The position numbers were made by a program, and so were the translations under genes. This document shows positions 6,255-13,872 of a DNA stretch of 15,527 nucleotides, one piece after another; positions within the stretch are counted from its first letter, which is position 1; each line of letters begins with the position of its first letter. Source of the DNA: Chryseobacterium sp. (GTDB lineage: Bacteria > Bacteroidota > Bacteroidia > Flavobacteriales > Weeksellaceae); assembly GCA_030146295.1 (NCBI GenBank), contig JASLCD010000480.1, positions 1-15,527 of the forward strand, given 5' to 3'. Under the pieces are notes generated by a model. The model worked only from the letters and a program-made list of their open reading frames with translations, did not search any database and was not told the origin of the DNA.

Positions 6255-6282
6255 CCGGCCGGTTTCAAAAGAAACCGGCCGG
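6255..6282 (-). terminator. Terminator of the cobalamin uptake operon
   Basis: A 12-bp perfect stem, CCGGCCGGTTTC / GAAACCGGCCGG, with an AAAA loop on the + strand. Read on the - strand the hairpin is followed by CTTTGTTTT, a usable though imperfect U tract. It lies 56 nt past the stop of the lipoprotein gene. With the neighbouring hairpin at 6192-6234 it isolates the two converging transcription units. Confidence 0.75.
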
Positions 6283-6338
6283 AAAAAAACACAAATGATG
6301 AAAAAATAAAAAATTATTTTTTTATATGTGGTATGGTA

Positions 6339-7394
6339 TTATTGGTTCAGGAAAGTTCCATTAGCACCAAGACCTCCTGTTTTAGCGGATGTGATCTTGC
6401 TACCTGTAGTTGCTGAATATATTACCATTTCGCTTTCTGCTGTAAATTGCTTAACATCTGAGGCAAAGATTCTTCCATCAATAACGTTAAATCCATAAAG
6501 TGTAAAATAAGGACCACCATCTGCAGCAGTTAATAATGGGCTTGCAGGAACTGTTGGTGTCGCTAAGCTTGTTGTATATACTTTATTTCCAGAACTGAAG
6601 TAGATTTTATCATTATCAATCTGAAGATTGGTAGCACTTGGGATTCCTGTTAATGTCACTACCGGAGTCAGTGCTCCTGTTCCTGAAATCTTATAGATAT
6701 AAGAATCTGCAGCTGTGGAAGAAATAGTGTAAACATTAGATTTGTATGAAATAGTACTGTTAATCTTACCATTCGGAACGGTAATTGACGTCTTACTGTC
6801 ATTAGAAGTATTGATATAAGTAATCATATTTCCGAATCCTGATGTAGCATTCTGTACAAAAATATTTCCACCTGCTTCTACTGTTTTATCAGCTCCGCCT
6901 GTCATCGTGATTTTGCTTACAAATGAATAGTCAGAAACTTTATATTTCGTTACGCTTGTTGCACTCGTAGAGAAGTTCAGGTTGGCAACATAAATAAAGT
7001 CATTCGCAAAAGCAATTCCTCTTGGATTATCAATCTGATCTGTAATAACTGCTAATTTTTTGAATGTATAACGGTCTACTACAACAATTTTGTTCGAATT
7101 ATTCACAACAAGATAAGCCTTATTCCCGTTAAGACCAATTGTCTGAAGGACGTCACCAAGGATTTCTTTATTGTTGTTATAACCATACACATCATCTTGC
7201 TTCAGGCTTAAATCTCTTGTCACGAATGTTACTTTAGCACCCTGGCTGTTAAAGTTACCTTCATTAGAGATGAAATATCCGTTCTGATAAGTGATCGGAG
7301 AAACTTCAATCTCTTCAGAACCGCTTGTACATGAAGACATGTTAAACAATAACACCACTGCAAATAATACAGTTAAAAGTTTAGTTATTTTCAT
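6339..7394 (-). CDS. Beta-propeller surface lipoprotein, BtuG-like (YncE/DUF5074 type)
   Basis: A 351-residue lipoprotein: hydrophobic signal at 1-21, then a lipidated C22 (lipobox M-S-S-C). Acidic residues follow the cysteine (CTSGSEEIE), like the Bacteroidota lipoprotein export signal that sends proteins to the cell surface. The mature part is all beta, with recurring strand patterns such as NKIVVVDRYTFKKLAVI, NPRGIAFANDFIYVANL and TNLQIDNDKIYFSSGNKVY, as in seven-bladed YncE-like propellers (DUF5074). It starts 21 nt after the TonB receptor stop, in the same operon under the cobalamin riboswitch. In Bacteroides, BtuG is a surface propeller lipoprotein that binds B12 and hands it to BtuB. 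I infer the same role from fold, lipid anchor, gene order and riboswitch; ligand residues cannot be checked here. A generic YncE-like lipoprotein is the alternative. Confidence 0.72.
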   Translation of the reverse strand: MKITKLLTVLFAVVLLFNMSSCTSGSEEIEVSPITYQNGYFISNEGNFNSQGAKVTFVTRDLSLKQDDVYGYNNNKEILGDVLQTIGLNGNKAYLVVNNSNKIVVVDRYTFKKLAVITDQIDNPRGIAFANDFIYVANLNFSTSATSVTKYKVSDYSFVSKITMTGGADKTVEAGGNIFVQNATSGFGNMITYINTSNDSKTSITVPNGKINSTISYKSNVYTISSTAADSYIYKISGTGALTPVVTLTGIPSATNLQIDNDKIYFSSGNKVYTTSLATPTVPASPLLTAADGGPYFTLYGFNVIDGRIFASDVKQFTAESEMVIYSATTGSKITSAKTGGLGANGTFLNQ

Positions 7395-7415
7395 AATTTA
7401 TTCAATTTTAATTTT

Positions 7416-9242
7416 TTAAAAATTTATTGCTGCATATACACTATAGTTTCGTTTCGGTAAAGGATAGAAAGAAACCGTTTTATAGTAAGTATTTGTAAGA
7501 TTATTCACTTTAAACCCTAAGGTATATTTCTTTGCTAATGTAGCAGACACTCCCATATTTAAAAGAAAATAAGGGTCAATGGCTTCCGATCTTTTTTCAT
7601 CACTTGTCGTGTAAGTAACACCATTCAAAAGACCTTGTGCGAAAAACTTAAAGAAACCGTATTCATAATCTATATTAGCATTCCCCCTGTGCATAGGAAC
7701 GTAAGGTCTTTGCATATTTGTTTCTTTATCTATAGATCTTGCATAATAATATCCTGCAGTAGCTCTGAACTTATGGTTGCCCAATTGTTTGCTAAAAGAA
7801 AGCTGAGATTCTAATCCGTAAGATTCAACTTTATTGACATTGAATGCCTGCCAGTATCCTTTAGCCGTTGGAAGCCATGCTATAAGATCTGTGATGTTCA
7901 TATAATAAGGAGACAAAGTAAGTCTGAAGTCTCCTGCTTTGAACTCATTCGTCATATCAAACTGAGTAGATGTTTCCGGTCTCAGATCTTTATTTCCTCC
8001 CGGTTCATAATAAATATCATTAAATGATGGATATCTGAAATTTTTTGACACATTCAAGCTTATATCATACCATTTTGCTGCAGTCCATTTTCCGGAGAAT
8101 GAATACATAAACGGAGACTTCACATCTTCCACAAAATCTTTCTTGAATCCACCTTCAAAACGAAGGTCTTTAGTTGCAAAATACCTCAGCAATCCGGAAA
8201 CAGAGCCAACATTTCTACTGACACTGGATATTCCGCTCTGATATCCTTCCCCTTTATTGATCTGAAATTCTCCTATAAGATTGAAATTCCATTTAGAATT
8301 CAGGAAATAATTGAAATCATTTTTAAAGATATAATTTTTCCCTGTTCCGCCACTGGATTTAGGCAGGTTCAAAGAACCAAAATACTGAAAATTCTCCTCT
8401 GTATAAGCCGCTTTAAGGGAGTTACTGAACTTTGCTTTGTTCCAATCCCAGGAAAGAAGACTTCTTACACTCTGAGTCTTATATTTCGTTTTTGTTCCTG
8501 TTTCTTCATACACGGGAAAATGCTGTGAAGAATCAAAAAACTGGCTCTGCCACGAAATTTTATGATCGTTTGTGATTTTATAGGATGCTCCTACATTGAA
8601 CGTTGTATTGTAATAATTTCCGTTTCTGTTGATATAGTTCAGATCACTTACCTTATAATCATTTTCACTTACAGAATAATTTCCGGAAGCCTTAAAACTG
8701 AACTTATCATTGCTGTAAGAACCTTTTACAAAATTATTATAGGTATTAAATGAAGCAACTTCAGAGAACAAAGAACCATGGAAGCCTTTATTAAAATCAA
8801 GGGTATTATTCAGGTGAATACTTCCGCCAATGGCACCACTTCCATACACTACACTTCCGCCACCTGCTTTTATACCAATCTGATCATAGCCGAACAAGGC
8901 AATATTATTGATATCTCCCTGTCCCAGAAAATTAGAATTGATATTAATCCCATTCCAGACAAAAGCAGTCTGCTGAGCGGTAGTTCCTCTGAAAGAAGGT
9001 GAAGAAACAGCACCACGGCCATTTTCTTTGATAAAAACCTGTGACTGAAATCTAAGAAGTTCAGAAAGATTACTGGAGTTTTTCTCGGCATCTTGTGCCG
9101 AAATTATTTTTACGGGATGAAAAAGTTTCACCCTATTCATCTGGTTGTCGAAGACATAAACAGTATCGATGGCCTTCTCTTGTCCAAAAAGAAAACAGCC
9201 ATAAGATGAAAAAAGCAGTACTAAAGATCTTTTTATATCCAT
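7416..9242 (-). CDS. btuB: TonB-dependent outer-membrane receptor, BtuB-like (cobalamin)
   Basis: A 608-residue TonB-dependent transporter that would import vitamin B12 across the outer membrane using energy passed on by TonB. The signal peptide covers about 1-20 (cleavage before Q21). A plug domain spans about 41-150, with the typical SFRGTTAQQTAFVWNGI (83-99) and VVYGSGAIGGSIHL (131-144). The rest is a 22-strand-type barrel of alternating aromatic/polar strands, ending with LGFKVNNLTNTYYKTVSFYPLP and a terminal F. Length matches BtuB (about 600) rather than the 900-1000 residues of SusC proteins, and there is no N-terminal CarboxypepD_reg domain. The substrate is assigned mainly from the cobalamin riboswitch in its leader (9287-9423). 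The ATG at 9242 agrees with the signal peptide, and a GGAGGA sequence lies 13 nt upstream. The lipoprotein gene follows after 21 nt. Confidence 0.88.
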   Translation of the reverse strand: MDIKRSLVLLFSSYGCFLFGQEKAIDTVYVFDNQMNRVKLFHPVKIISAQDAEKNSSNLSELLRFQSQVFIKENGRGAVSSPSFRGTTAQQTAFVWNGININSNFLGQGDINNIALFGYDQIGIKAGGGSVVYGSGAIGGSIHLNNTLDFNKGFHGSLFSEVASFNTYNNFVKGSYSNDKFSFKASGNYSVSENDYKVSDLNYINRNGNYYNTTFNVGASYKITNDHKISWQSQFFDSSQHFPVYEETGTKTKYKTQSVRSLLSWDWNKAKFSNSLKAAYTEENFQYFGSLNLPKSSGGTGKNYIFKNDFNYFLNSKWNFNLIGEFQINKGEGYQSGISSVSRNVGSVSGLLRYFATKDLRFEGGFKKDFVEDVKSPFMYSFSGKWTAAKWYDISLNVSKNFRYPSFNDIYYEPGGNKDLRPETSTQFDMTNEFKAGDFRLTLSPYYMNITDLIAWLPTAKGYWQAFNVNKVESYGLESQLSFSKQLGNHKFRATAGYYYARSIDKETNMQRPYVPMHRGNANIDYEYGFFKFFAQGLLNGVTYTTSDEKRSEAIDPYFLLNMGVSATLAKKYTLGFKVNNLTNTYYKTVSFYPLPKRNYSVYAAINF

Positions 9243-9255
9243 ACTTTTTTACTTT

Positions 9256-9261
9256 TCCTCC
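9256..9261 (-). promoter_or_regulatory. Shine-Dalgarno-like GGAGGA of the btuB-like gene
   Basis: GGAGGA on the - strand, 13 nt before the ATG at 9242 and about 25 nt after the riboswitch P1 helix. Strong SD sites are uncommon in this phylum. No T-tract hairpin lies between aptamer and start codon, so control at translation initiation through this site is plausible. The spacing is longer than usual and I could not find a convincing anti-SD partner in the aptamer. Confidence 0.4.
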
Positions 9262-9286
9262 GAAAGCAATATGTTTTTTTATTATC

Positions 9287-9423
9287 ATTCTGGCAGGTCT
9301 CCTGACTTTCGCATTCTGCTCCTTCCCGTTTTAGACAGTGGTTGTTTACAGAAACTTTTATTGCGATTTACAGTTGCGGGGACAGTCCGGGAGTTACACC
9401 CGATTCCCTTTTCATTCCAAAAT
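9287..9423 (-). ncRNA. Cobalamin (B12) riboswitch aptamer
   Basis: Read on the - strand, the leader contains the conserved cobalamin-riboswitch blocks in order: AGGGAA-TC-GGGTG, then CTCCCGGACTGTCCCCGCAACTGTAA, then CCACTGTCTAAAACGGGAAGG. It ends with the B12 box AAAGTCAGGAGACCTGCC. P1 can form between ATTTTGG (9423-9417) and CCAGAAT (9293-9287) with one wobble pair. The CCACTG and GGGAAGG blocks point to the class I (adenosylcobalamin-type) architecture, in a fairly short version of about 137 nt. It lies between the promoter (9444-9473) and the btuB-like start, so high cobalamin should reduce receptor and lipoprotein synthesis. Confidence 0.95.
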
Positions 9424-9443
9424 ACTGGAAACCAAAATTTTTG

Positions 9444-9473
9444 CAAAGATAGTTTTTTATATGTATTTGCCAA
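9444..9473 (-). promoter_or_regulatory. Consensus flavobacterial promoter of the btuB operon
   Basis: On the - strand TTG (9473-9471) is followed after 19 nt by TATCTTTG (9451-9444), a full match to the Bacteroidota -33/-7 consensus TTG-N19-21-TAnnTTTG. Transcription would start near 9437, directly before the cobalamin aptamer, and just downstream of the terminator of the preceding gene. Confidence 0.8.
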
Positions 9474-9512
9474 AAAACCGGCTCTTGCATCGGCCATTCT
9501 ATCCGACTGTAA

Positions 9513-9548
9513 TAAAAAAAAACAGCTGCTTTCAAAATTGAAAACAGC
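9513..9548 (-). terminator. Terminator of the T9SS-secreted HAF-repeat gene
   Basis: On the - strand GCTGTTTTCAA pairs with TTGAAAGCAGC (one G-U wobble; + positions 9525-9535 and 9538-9548) and is followed by TG and nine T residues (9522-9514). It lies 35 nt past the stop of the gene ending at 9583. This separates that gene from the riboswitch operon. Confidence 0.88.
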
Positions 9549-9582
9549 CATTCGTCCCACTACTTTTACTATTTATATATGA

Positions 9583-10896
9583 TTATTTTTTAATGAATTT
9601 ATAAACCTGTTGCTTTTCTCCCTTTACAGAGTATTGCAGAATATAGGTTCCTTTGGATAAAGATGAAACATCTATCTGCCCCTCTACCTCATTAAATGAT
9701 TTTACCTTTTGCCCAACCATAGTATAGATTTCTGCCTTCTCTATTTTCCCCGTTCCTTTTAAATACAGGATGTCTGTGACCGGATTGGGATAAATACCAA
9801 TATTGCTTTTCTCTTTTACAGTATCATTTACTGATAAAAATTCAGAAGTATCCAGATAGAAAGCAACCATTTGATTGGAAGCATTAGTGCCCATTCCTGC
9901 AATTTTCTTTCCATCCTGAGAAATTGCCAGGGGAAGTCCCATCGTTACTCCATTCGTTGCAATTCCTAGGGATACCGCATAATCATTCAGATTAATTCTT
10001 CCGGTTGCTGCAGTCCAGATGAAACCTTCTCCCGACATAGGAGGTGCTCCAAATGCTCTGTAATAACCAATAACTTTTGTTCCGTCAGCTGAAATTCCTG
10101 TTGCTCCCCCTTTGAAACTGAATGAAGCATTAGGATGCGTTATATAAGTAAGTCCACTTGTGGCATTCCAGACATAGGGATTAGGATTTGCAGAGCCAAT
10201 AATGGTTTTTCCGTCTGCGGAAATTCCTCCCGCTTCCCCTACATTATTTCCGTTATTGTCTGTAATAAAAGTTTCTACCCCATCCTGCCATTTGGCTCCG
10301 CTTCTTGTTCCGTTTGACTCATCCTGCCATCCTACAATTACTGTTCCTGCAGCATTGATGGCATTCGCTCTGGAGCTTCTTCCTGAAACAATACTTCCCA
10401 AATCTACCATTCCATTTACTTCATCCCATTTCACGGCATGTGCATTCGCAGCAGTAAGGAATCCCAGCCCTACTATGGTATTTCCGTCGGTTGACATTCC
10501 CCAGGTAGAACTTACACTGCCATCCCAGCCTGTAGGAACCAGCCCTCCTCTGTTTACCCATGTAGAAGTAGCTACATCATATGTAGATATTTCATTAAAT
10601 CCTGTTGCAGAATTTGTGACGGAAGATGATATTTTGGTTCCGTCATTGGAAACAATAGTTCTTCCTGCAGCCGGATATCCGTTTGATATAGATCCTATCT
10701 GTACAAGCCCGCCGGCAGCATTCCATTTATATACTCCGCCTGCACTGGTATGCATACTCACAATTCCATTATCCGAAACTGCTCCTACATTATAATTTCC
10801 TAAACCTATTACTGTCAGCTGAGCTTCAGCAACACCAAATTTAAGAAAAAGACAAGCCGTCAATATTTTCATTGACATTCTGTAAAAATTTTTCAT
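9583..10896 (-). CDS. T9SS-secreted protein with HAF-like repeats
   Basis: A 437-residue secreted protein. The signal peptide covers about 1-25 (ILTACLFLKFGVAEA, cleavage before Q26). The middle has about seven copies of a motif of the form ISxDGxxIxG, starting near residues 39, 82, 134, 179, 225, 268 and 325. Several are followed by a short strand ending in K/V/I-W and a turn with G (for example AVKWDEVNGMVDLGS, YVWNATSGLTYIT). This is the HAF extracellular repeat, and the ~43-57-residue spacing with seven copies suggests a beta-propeller. The C-terminal domain from about 365 is a type A T9SS sorting signal (IGIYPNPVTDILYL, AEIYTMVGQKV, IDVSSLSKGTYILQY, KFIKK). The protein should cross the outer membrane by type IX secretion and be released or anchored after removal of the tail. 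Its ligand or role is unknown. Confidence 0.85.
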   Translation of the reverse strand: MKNFYRMSMKILTACLFLKFGVAEAQLTVIGLGNYNVGAVSDNGIVSMHTSAGGVYKWNAAGGLVQIGSISNGYPAAGRTIVSNDGTKISSSVTNSATGFNEISTYDVATSTWVNRGGLVPTGWDGSVSSTWGMSTDGNTIVGLGFLTAANAHAVKWDEVNGMVDLGSIVSGRSSRANAINAAGTVIVGWQDESNGTRSGAKWQDGVETFITDNNGNNVGEAGGISADGKTIIGSANPNPYVWNATSGLTYITHPNASFSFKGGATGISADGTKVIGYYRAFGAPPMSGEGFIWTAATGRINLNDYAVSLGIATNGVTMGLPLAISQDGKKIAGMGTNASNQMVAFYLDTSEFLSVNDTVKEKSNIGIYPNPVTDILYLKGTGKIEKAEIYTMVGQKVKSFNEVEGQIDVSSLSKGTYILQYSVKGEKQQVYKFIKK

Positions 10897-11051
10897 ATTT
10901 TATTATATTTAGCTTTTCGAATTGGTGAAAACAATATTAATACAATATTCAACCTATGCAAAGAAATTGACTTTCATAATTCGTGAATTTCAAAAGAACT
11001 TATTTTTTAAATAACTAATAATCATACAGATACAAAAACATCATTTTGAAT
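10897..11051. promoter_or_regulatory. Divergent intergenic region between the HAF-repeat gene and the AraC-type regulator
   Basis: This 155-nt, very AT-rich region must hold the promoters of both divergent genes. A near-consensus -7 box on the - strand (TTTCTTTG) is visible around 10958-10965, with no well-spaced TTG. A short palindrome AATTCGTGAATT (10978-10989) is the only symmetric element I see and could be an operator. Neither is strong. Confidence 0.35.
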
Positions 11052-12680
11052 ATGGATTGTACCACAATTATTCAAAAAAACACAAAAAACAAATTATCAA
11101 GACAAAAATTATTTCAAAATAGCAGAAAAGCAGTATTGCTTTTTTTTATCTGCTGCTCTCTTATTACCCATGGGCAGTCTGGTCCGGACTTTAATATTCT
11201 CGCTGATAAGGCATTTCTGAAACTCTATCAGAATTCTGACGAATGCATCAGCTACACTCAGGGAATTCTGGTAAGTGATCAGAATACAGAGCATAAAATC
11301 ATCTTGCAAAACATTATTTCACAGGCTTTTGCCATGAAAGGTGATTATGTACAATCTGTAAATATTTTTGCTCAGAAAGAAGAGCCTGATCAGAAACAAG
11401 GCCTTTCATATTTTATGCAGATTTTCAGGGATTATAATCTCGCCGATCAGTATCAAAATCTGGGTTTGTACAGCCAGTCAAAAAGAATTATTACCCATCT
11501 TTTATCCGATCAGAAGCTTTTAAAAAGTAACGATTCTGCATTAAGAATAACCACAGCAAAGCTGTACCAACTGCAAGCTTTGAACTCAGGGATCAATAGA
11601 GATTATCCTGCAGCACTTAAGAACCTTGACAGGAGCAACCAGTACCTCGGCGATCATAATGAAGAAAACAGAATATTAAAAATGGAAAACAGGATTTTCC
11701 GCTCTTCTTATCTGTTGAAACAAAATAAACTTACTGAATACGAACCGCTTATAAAAAGTATTATTTCTGATCTTGAACATCAGGAAAATCAGCCATTTTT
11801 GCTAGGCCTGGCTTATGAAAACCTTTCCCAGTACTACTTTTTGAAGCTGAATTATACTGCATCTATTGAAAAGCTTGAAGCTTCCCTTTCATTGATTGAA
11901 AAGCTGCCTTTCAACAATTTAAAAATTAAAGTCTACGAATCACTATCCCGTACTTACTATGCGCTTCATGATGATACAAATTACCATCTATACAACAGAC
12001 TTTATAATGAGCTAAAGATAAAAACAGATTCCAGTTCAAGGGAAGGAATACGGTATATTGTAAAACTTGTTGAAACCAACCAGAATAAAAATATTGAATT
12101 TCAAAAGCAGATGTTCCTTAAATCCTTCTGGCCTTTGGTTCTCACCTTATTCCTGATGGTTATCGGTCTGTTTACTTATTTTTTAATTACCAAAAGCAAA
12201 AATAAAGATTTAAAAAAGCAATTTGATTTTTTTGAAAAACAGAGGAATGAGAAACCTCGGCCCCTCTTATTCAATAAAACGTCTTTGGGAGCAAAAGATG
12301 CCGCTTCCACTAAGATATCGCGGGAAAAAGAAGATGAAATCCTTCAGAAACTTGAAGAATTTGAAAAATCAGACAGGTATCTGAATAAAAACATGTCCTT
12401 GTCTATGCTTTCCTCTCAAATGGAGATCAATACAAAATACCTTTCTGAAGTAATCAATAGTAAGGAGAAAAATTTCAACGGATATATCAACAAACTCAGG
12501 ATTAATCACATTGTACAGCTACTAAAGAATGATACTGCTTTTCTTAATTATAAGGTAAGCTATCTTGCTGAATACTCAGGATTCTCTTCGCATAGCGCCT
12601 TTACCACCGTTTTTAAGTCTGTTACAGGAATGTCCCCTAATGTCTACATCCAGGAAATCAGTAAAAGTAAAATTGTATGA
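11052..12680 (+). CDS. Membrane-anchored TPR regulator with AraC-type HTH
   Basis: A transcription regulator that appears to span the inner membrane. From the ATG at 11052 it has 542 residues. A long basic N-region precedes a signal-like hydrophobic stretch (about 28-41, AVLLFFICCSLITHG). About 300 residues of helical TPR-like repeats follow (for example LGLAYENLSQYYFLKLNYTA), expected in the periplasm. One membrane helix lies at about 358-380 (FWPLVLTLFLMVIGLFTYFL). A cytoplasmic AraC-family DNA-binding domain covers about 425-535: LSMLSSQMEINTKYLSEVIN (first HTH), YINKLRINHIVQLL, and VSYLAEYSGFSSHSAFTTVF with TGMSPNVYI (second HTH). The ligand or partner sensed by the TPR part is unknown. 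Its stop overlaps the start of the next gene (ATGA). It is divergent from the T9SS HAF-repeat gene, a possible target. An in-frame TTG at 11046 is an alternative start adding two residues. Confidence 0.87.
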   Translation: MDCTTIIQKNTKNKLSRQKLFQNSRKAVLLFFICCSLITHGQSGPDFNILADKAFLKLYQNSDECISYTQGILVSDQNTEHKIILQNIISQAFAMKGDYVQSVNIFAQKEEPDQKQGLSYFMQIFRDYNLADQYQNLGLYSQSKRIITHLLSDQKLLKSNDSALRITTAKLYQLQALNSGINRDYPAALKNLDRSNQYLGDHNEENRILKMENRIFRSSYLLKQNKLTEYEPLIKSIISDLEHQENQPFLLGLAYENLSQYYFLKLNYTASIEKLEASLSLIEKLPFNNLKIKVYESLSRTYYALHDDTNYHLYNRLYNELKIKTDSSSREGIRYIVKLVETNQNKNIEFQKQMFLKSFWPLVLTLFLMVIGLFTYFLITKSKNKDLKKQFDFFEKQRNEKPRPLLFNKTSLGAKDAASTKISREKEDEILQKLEEFEKSDRYLNKNMSLSMLSSQMEINTKYLSEVINSKEKNFNGYINKLRINHIVQLLKNDTAFLNYKVSYLAEYSGFSSHSAFTTVFKSVTGMSPNVYIQEISKSKIV

Positions 12681-13810
12681 AACCTATCGTTAAAATCATC
12701 ACCCTGCTTCTTCTGTTCTTTTGTATGAGTATGAAAGCTCAGAAAATTTCAGATAGTGAACTGATCAGGAAAGCCCGGCTCGAAATTTATGACAATCCTG
12801 ACCACACCATTACAATAGGAGAACAGCTATTAAAAAAAGAACATGACATTAAAACTTCTATTGATATTTATATGCTGCTTTCCACCGCCAATATTGCGAA
12901 AAGAAATTTTGAAGAATCTTTAAAGTATATTTTAAAAGCAAAAGAGCTTTCTCAGAAAACCAACGATTCCAAAAGCCAGGCCAGTGTTCTTATTTCCGTT
13001 GCAATCCAATATCAGCAGATGGAGCTTTTCAATAAAAGTCTGGAAACATTGAATGAGGCCGATCAATATCTGGTCAAAATACCAGAAAAAACACCTGCTA
13101 AATATATTGAGACAGCGACAAGTTATGCCATTAGAGGAATGATATACAAGAGCCAGTCCAATTCAGAAATCGCTCTGGAGAAGTTTTTAATTTCGATACG
13201 AAACTTTGAGAAAGTACCTTCAAAGAAAACGACCTATGCTAATATGAGTGTAGTGTATTACAATATTGGCTACTGCTATCTTAATCTCAATCAAATTGAT
13301 AAAGCGCTGGAAGCTTTCTCGCAGTCTATACAATGTGCACAGAGAAATAATGCTAAAAGTCTGGAGGCATTTGCATTGAAAGGAATTGCTGAAATTCACA
13401 AACAAAAACATGAAAATCAATCTGCCTTGCATCTTCTATTAAAAGCAGAAAACCTTTGTAAAAATACCGGAGATATTATCCTGAATGAAGGCATCTACAA
13501 AGAACTTGCAGATAACTACCTTGCCATGGGAAAACAGAATCTCTATCAGCTGTATAATAAGAAATACATGGAAATGCGTTTTAAAAGAAAACAAAACGAA
13601 CTGAAATCTATTAATCAGGTTATTGATAATCACAATAAGGAAACCTCTTTAAAAAGTGAAAAGCTGAGAGCCTATTATCTCTTCATCAAAATAAGCTCTG
13701 TTTTACTGAGCTGTATTTTTATCGGCATTCTGTTATTTCTTATTGTAAAAGTCAGAAAACAAAACAGGAAATTTCAGAAAGAAATACAGCAGATCATAAG
13801 GACTCCATAG
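12677..13810 (+). CDS. TPR membrane protein, HTH-less relative of the upstream regulator
   Basis: A 377-residue protein: signal peptide at 1-21 (IITLLLLFFCMSMKA), about 300 residues of TPR repeats (for example YYNIGYCYLNLNQIDKALEAF near 195-215 and ALKGIAEIHKQKHENQSAL), one membrane helix at about 335-357 and a 20-residue basic tail (KVRKQNRKFQKEIQQII). It starts inside the stop codon of the upstream gene (ATGA overlap), so the two are translationally coupled. The region before the membrane helix resembles the upstream regulator (YQLYNKKYMEMRFKRK here, YHLYNRLYNELKIK there). The architecture therefore equals the upstream gene minus the AraC domain. The stop is followed at once by a terminator, with no HTH remnant, so this is a stable short form rather than a recent truncation. 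It may be a partner or modulator of the regulator; that is inference. Confidence 0.8.
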   Translation: MKPIVKIITLLLLFFCMSMKAQKISDSELIRKARLEIYDNPDHTITIGEQLLKKEHDIKTSIDIYMLLSTANIAKRNFEESLKYILKAKELSQKTNDSKSQASVLISVAIQYQQMELFNKSLETLNEADQYLVKIPEKTPAKYIETATSYAIRGMIYKSQSNSEIALEKFLISIRNFEKVPSKKTTYANMSVVYYNIGYCYLNLNQIDKALEAFSQSIQCAQRNNAKSLEAFALKGIAEIHKQKHENQSALHLLLKAENLCKNTGDIILNEGIYKELADNYLAMGKQNLYQLYNKKYMEMRFKRKQNELKSINQVIDNHNKETSLKSEKLRAYYLFIKISSVLLSCIFIGILLFLIVKVRKQNRKFQKEIQQIIRTP

Positions 13811-13822
13811 CCTCATAAAAAT

Positions 13823-13852
13823 AAAAAACATTCCCAATTGGGAATGTTTTTT
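13823..13852 (+). terminator. Bidirectional terminator between the regulator pair and pafA
   Basis: A 13-bp perfect stem, AAAAAACATTCCC / GGGAATGTTTTTT, with an AATT loop, flanked by A and T tracts. It terminates the + strand TPR pair (13 nt after its stop) and, read backwards, the convergent alkaline phosphatase gene whose stop lies at 13873. Confidence 0.9.
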
Positions 13853-13872
13853 TATCATGTATAATGTTTTGC

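Noticed and set aside
9095..9582. Several overlapping + strand frames of 67-103 codons and a - strand frame at 9285-9560
   Set aside because: They cross the riboswitch, its promoter and a terminator; none has a plausible protein pattern.
10202..10795. Open frame of 197 codons on the + strand
   Set aside because: It lies entirely inside the HAF-repeat gene on the opposite strand. Its proline/serine/valine-rich translation is what the complement of that gene gives, with no family features.
12677..13810. Second TPR gene as a pseudogene truncated by loss of its AraC domain
   Set aside because: The frame is intact, has a clean stop after a basic tail, is coupled to the gene before it and is followed at once by a terminator with no HTH remnant. 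It reads as a stable short gene.
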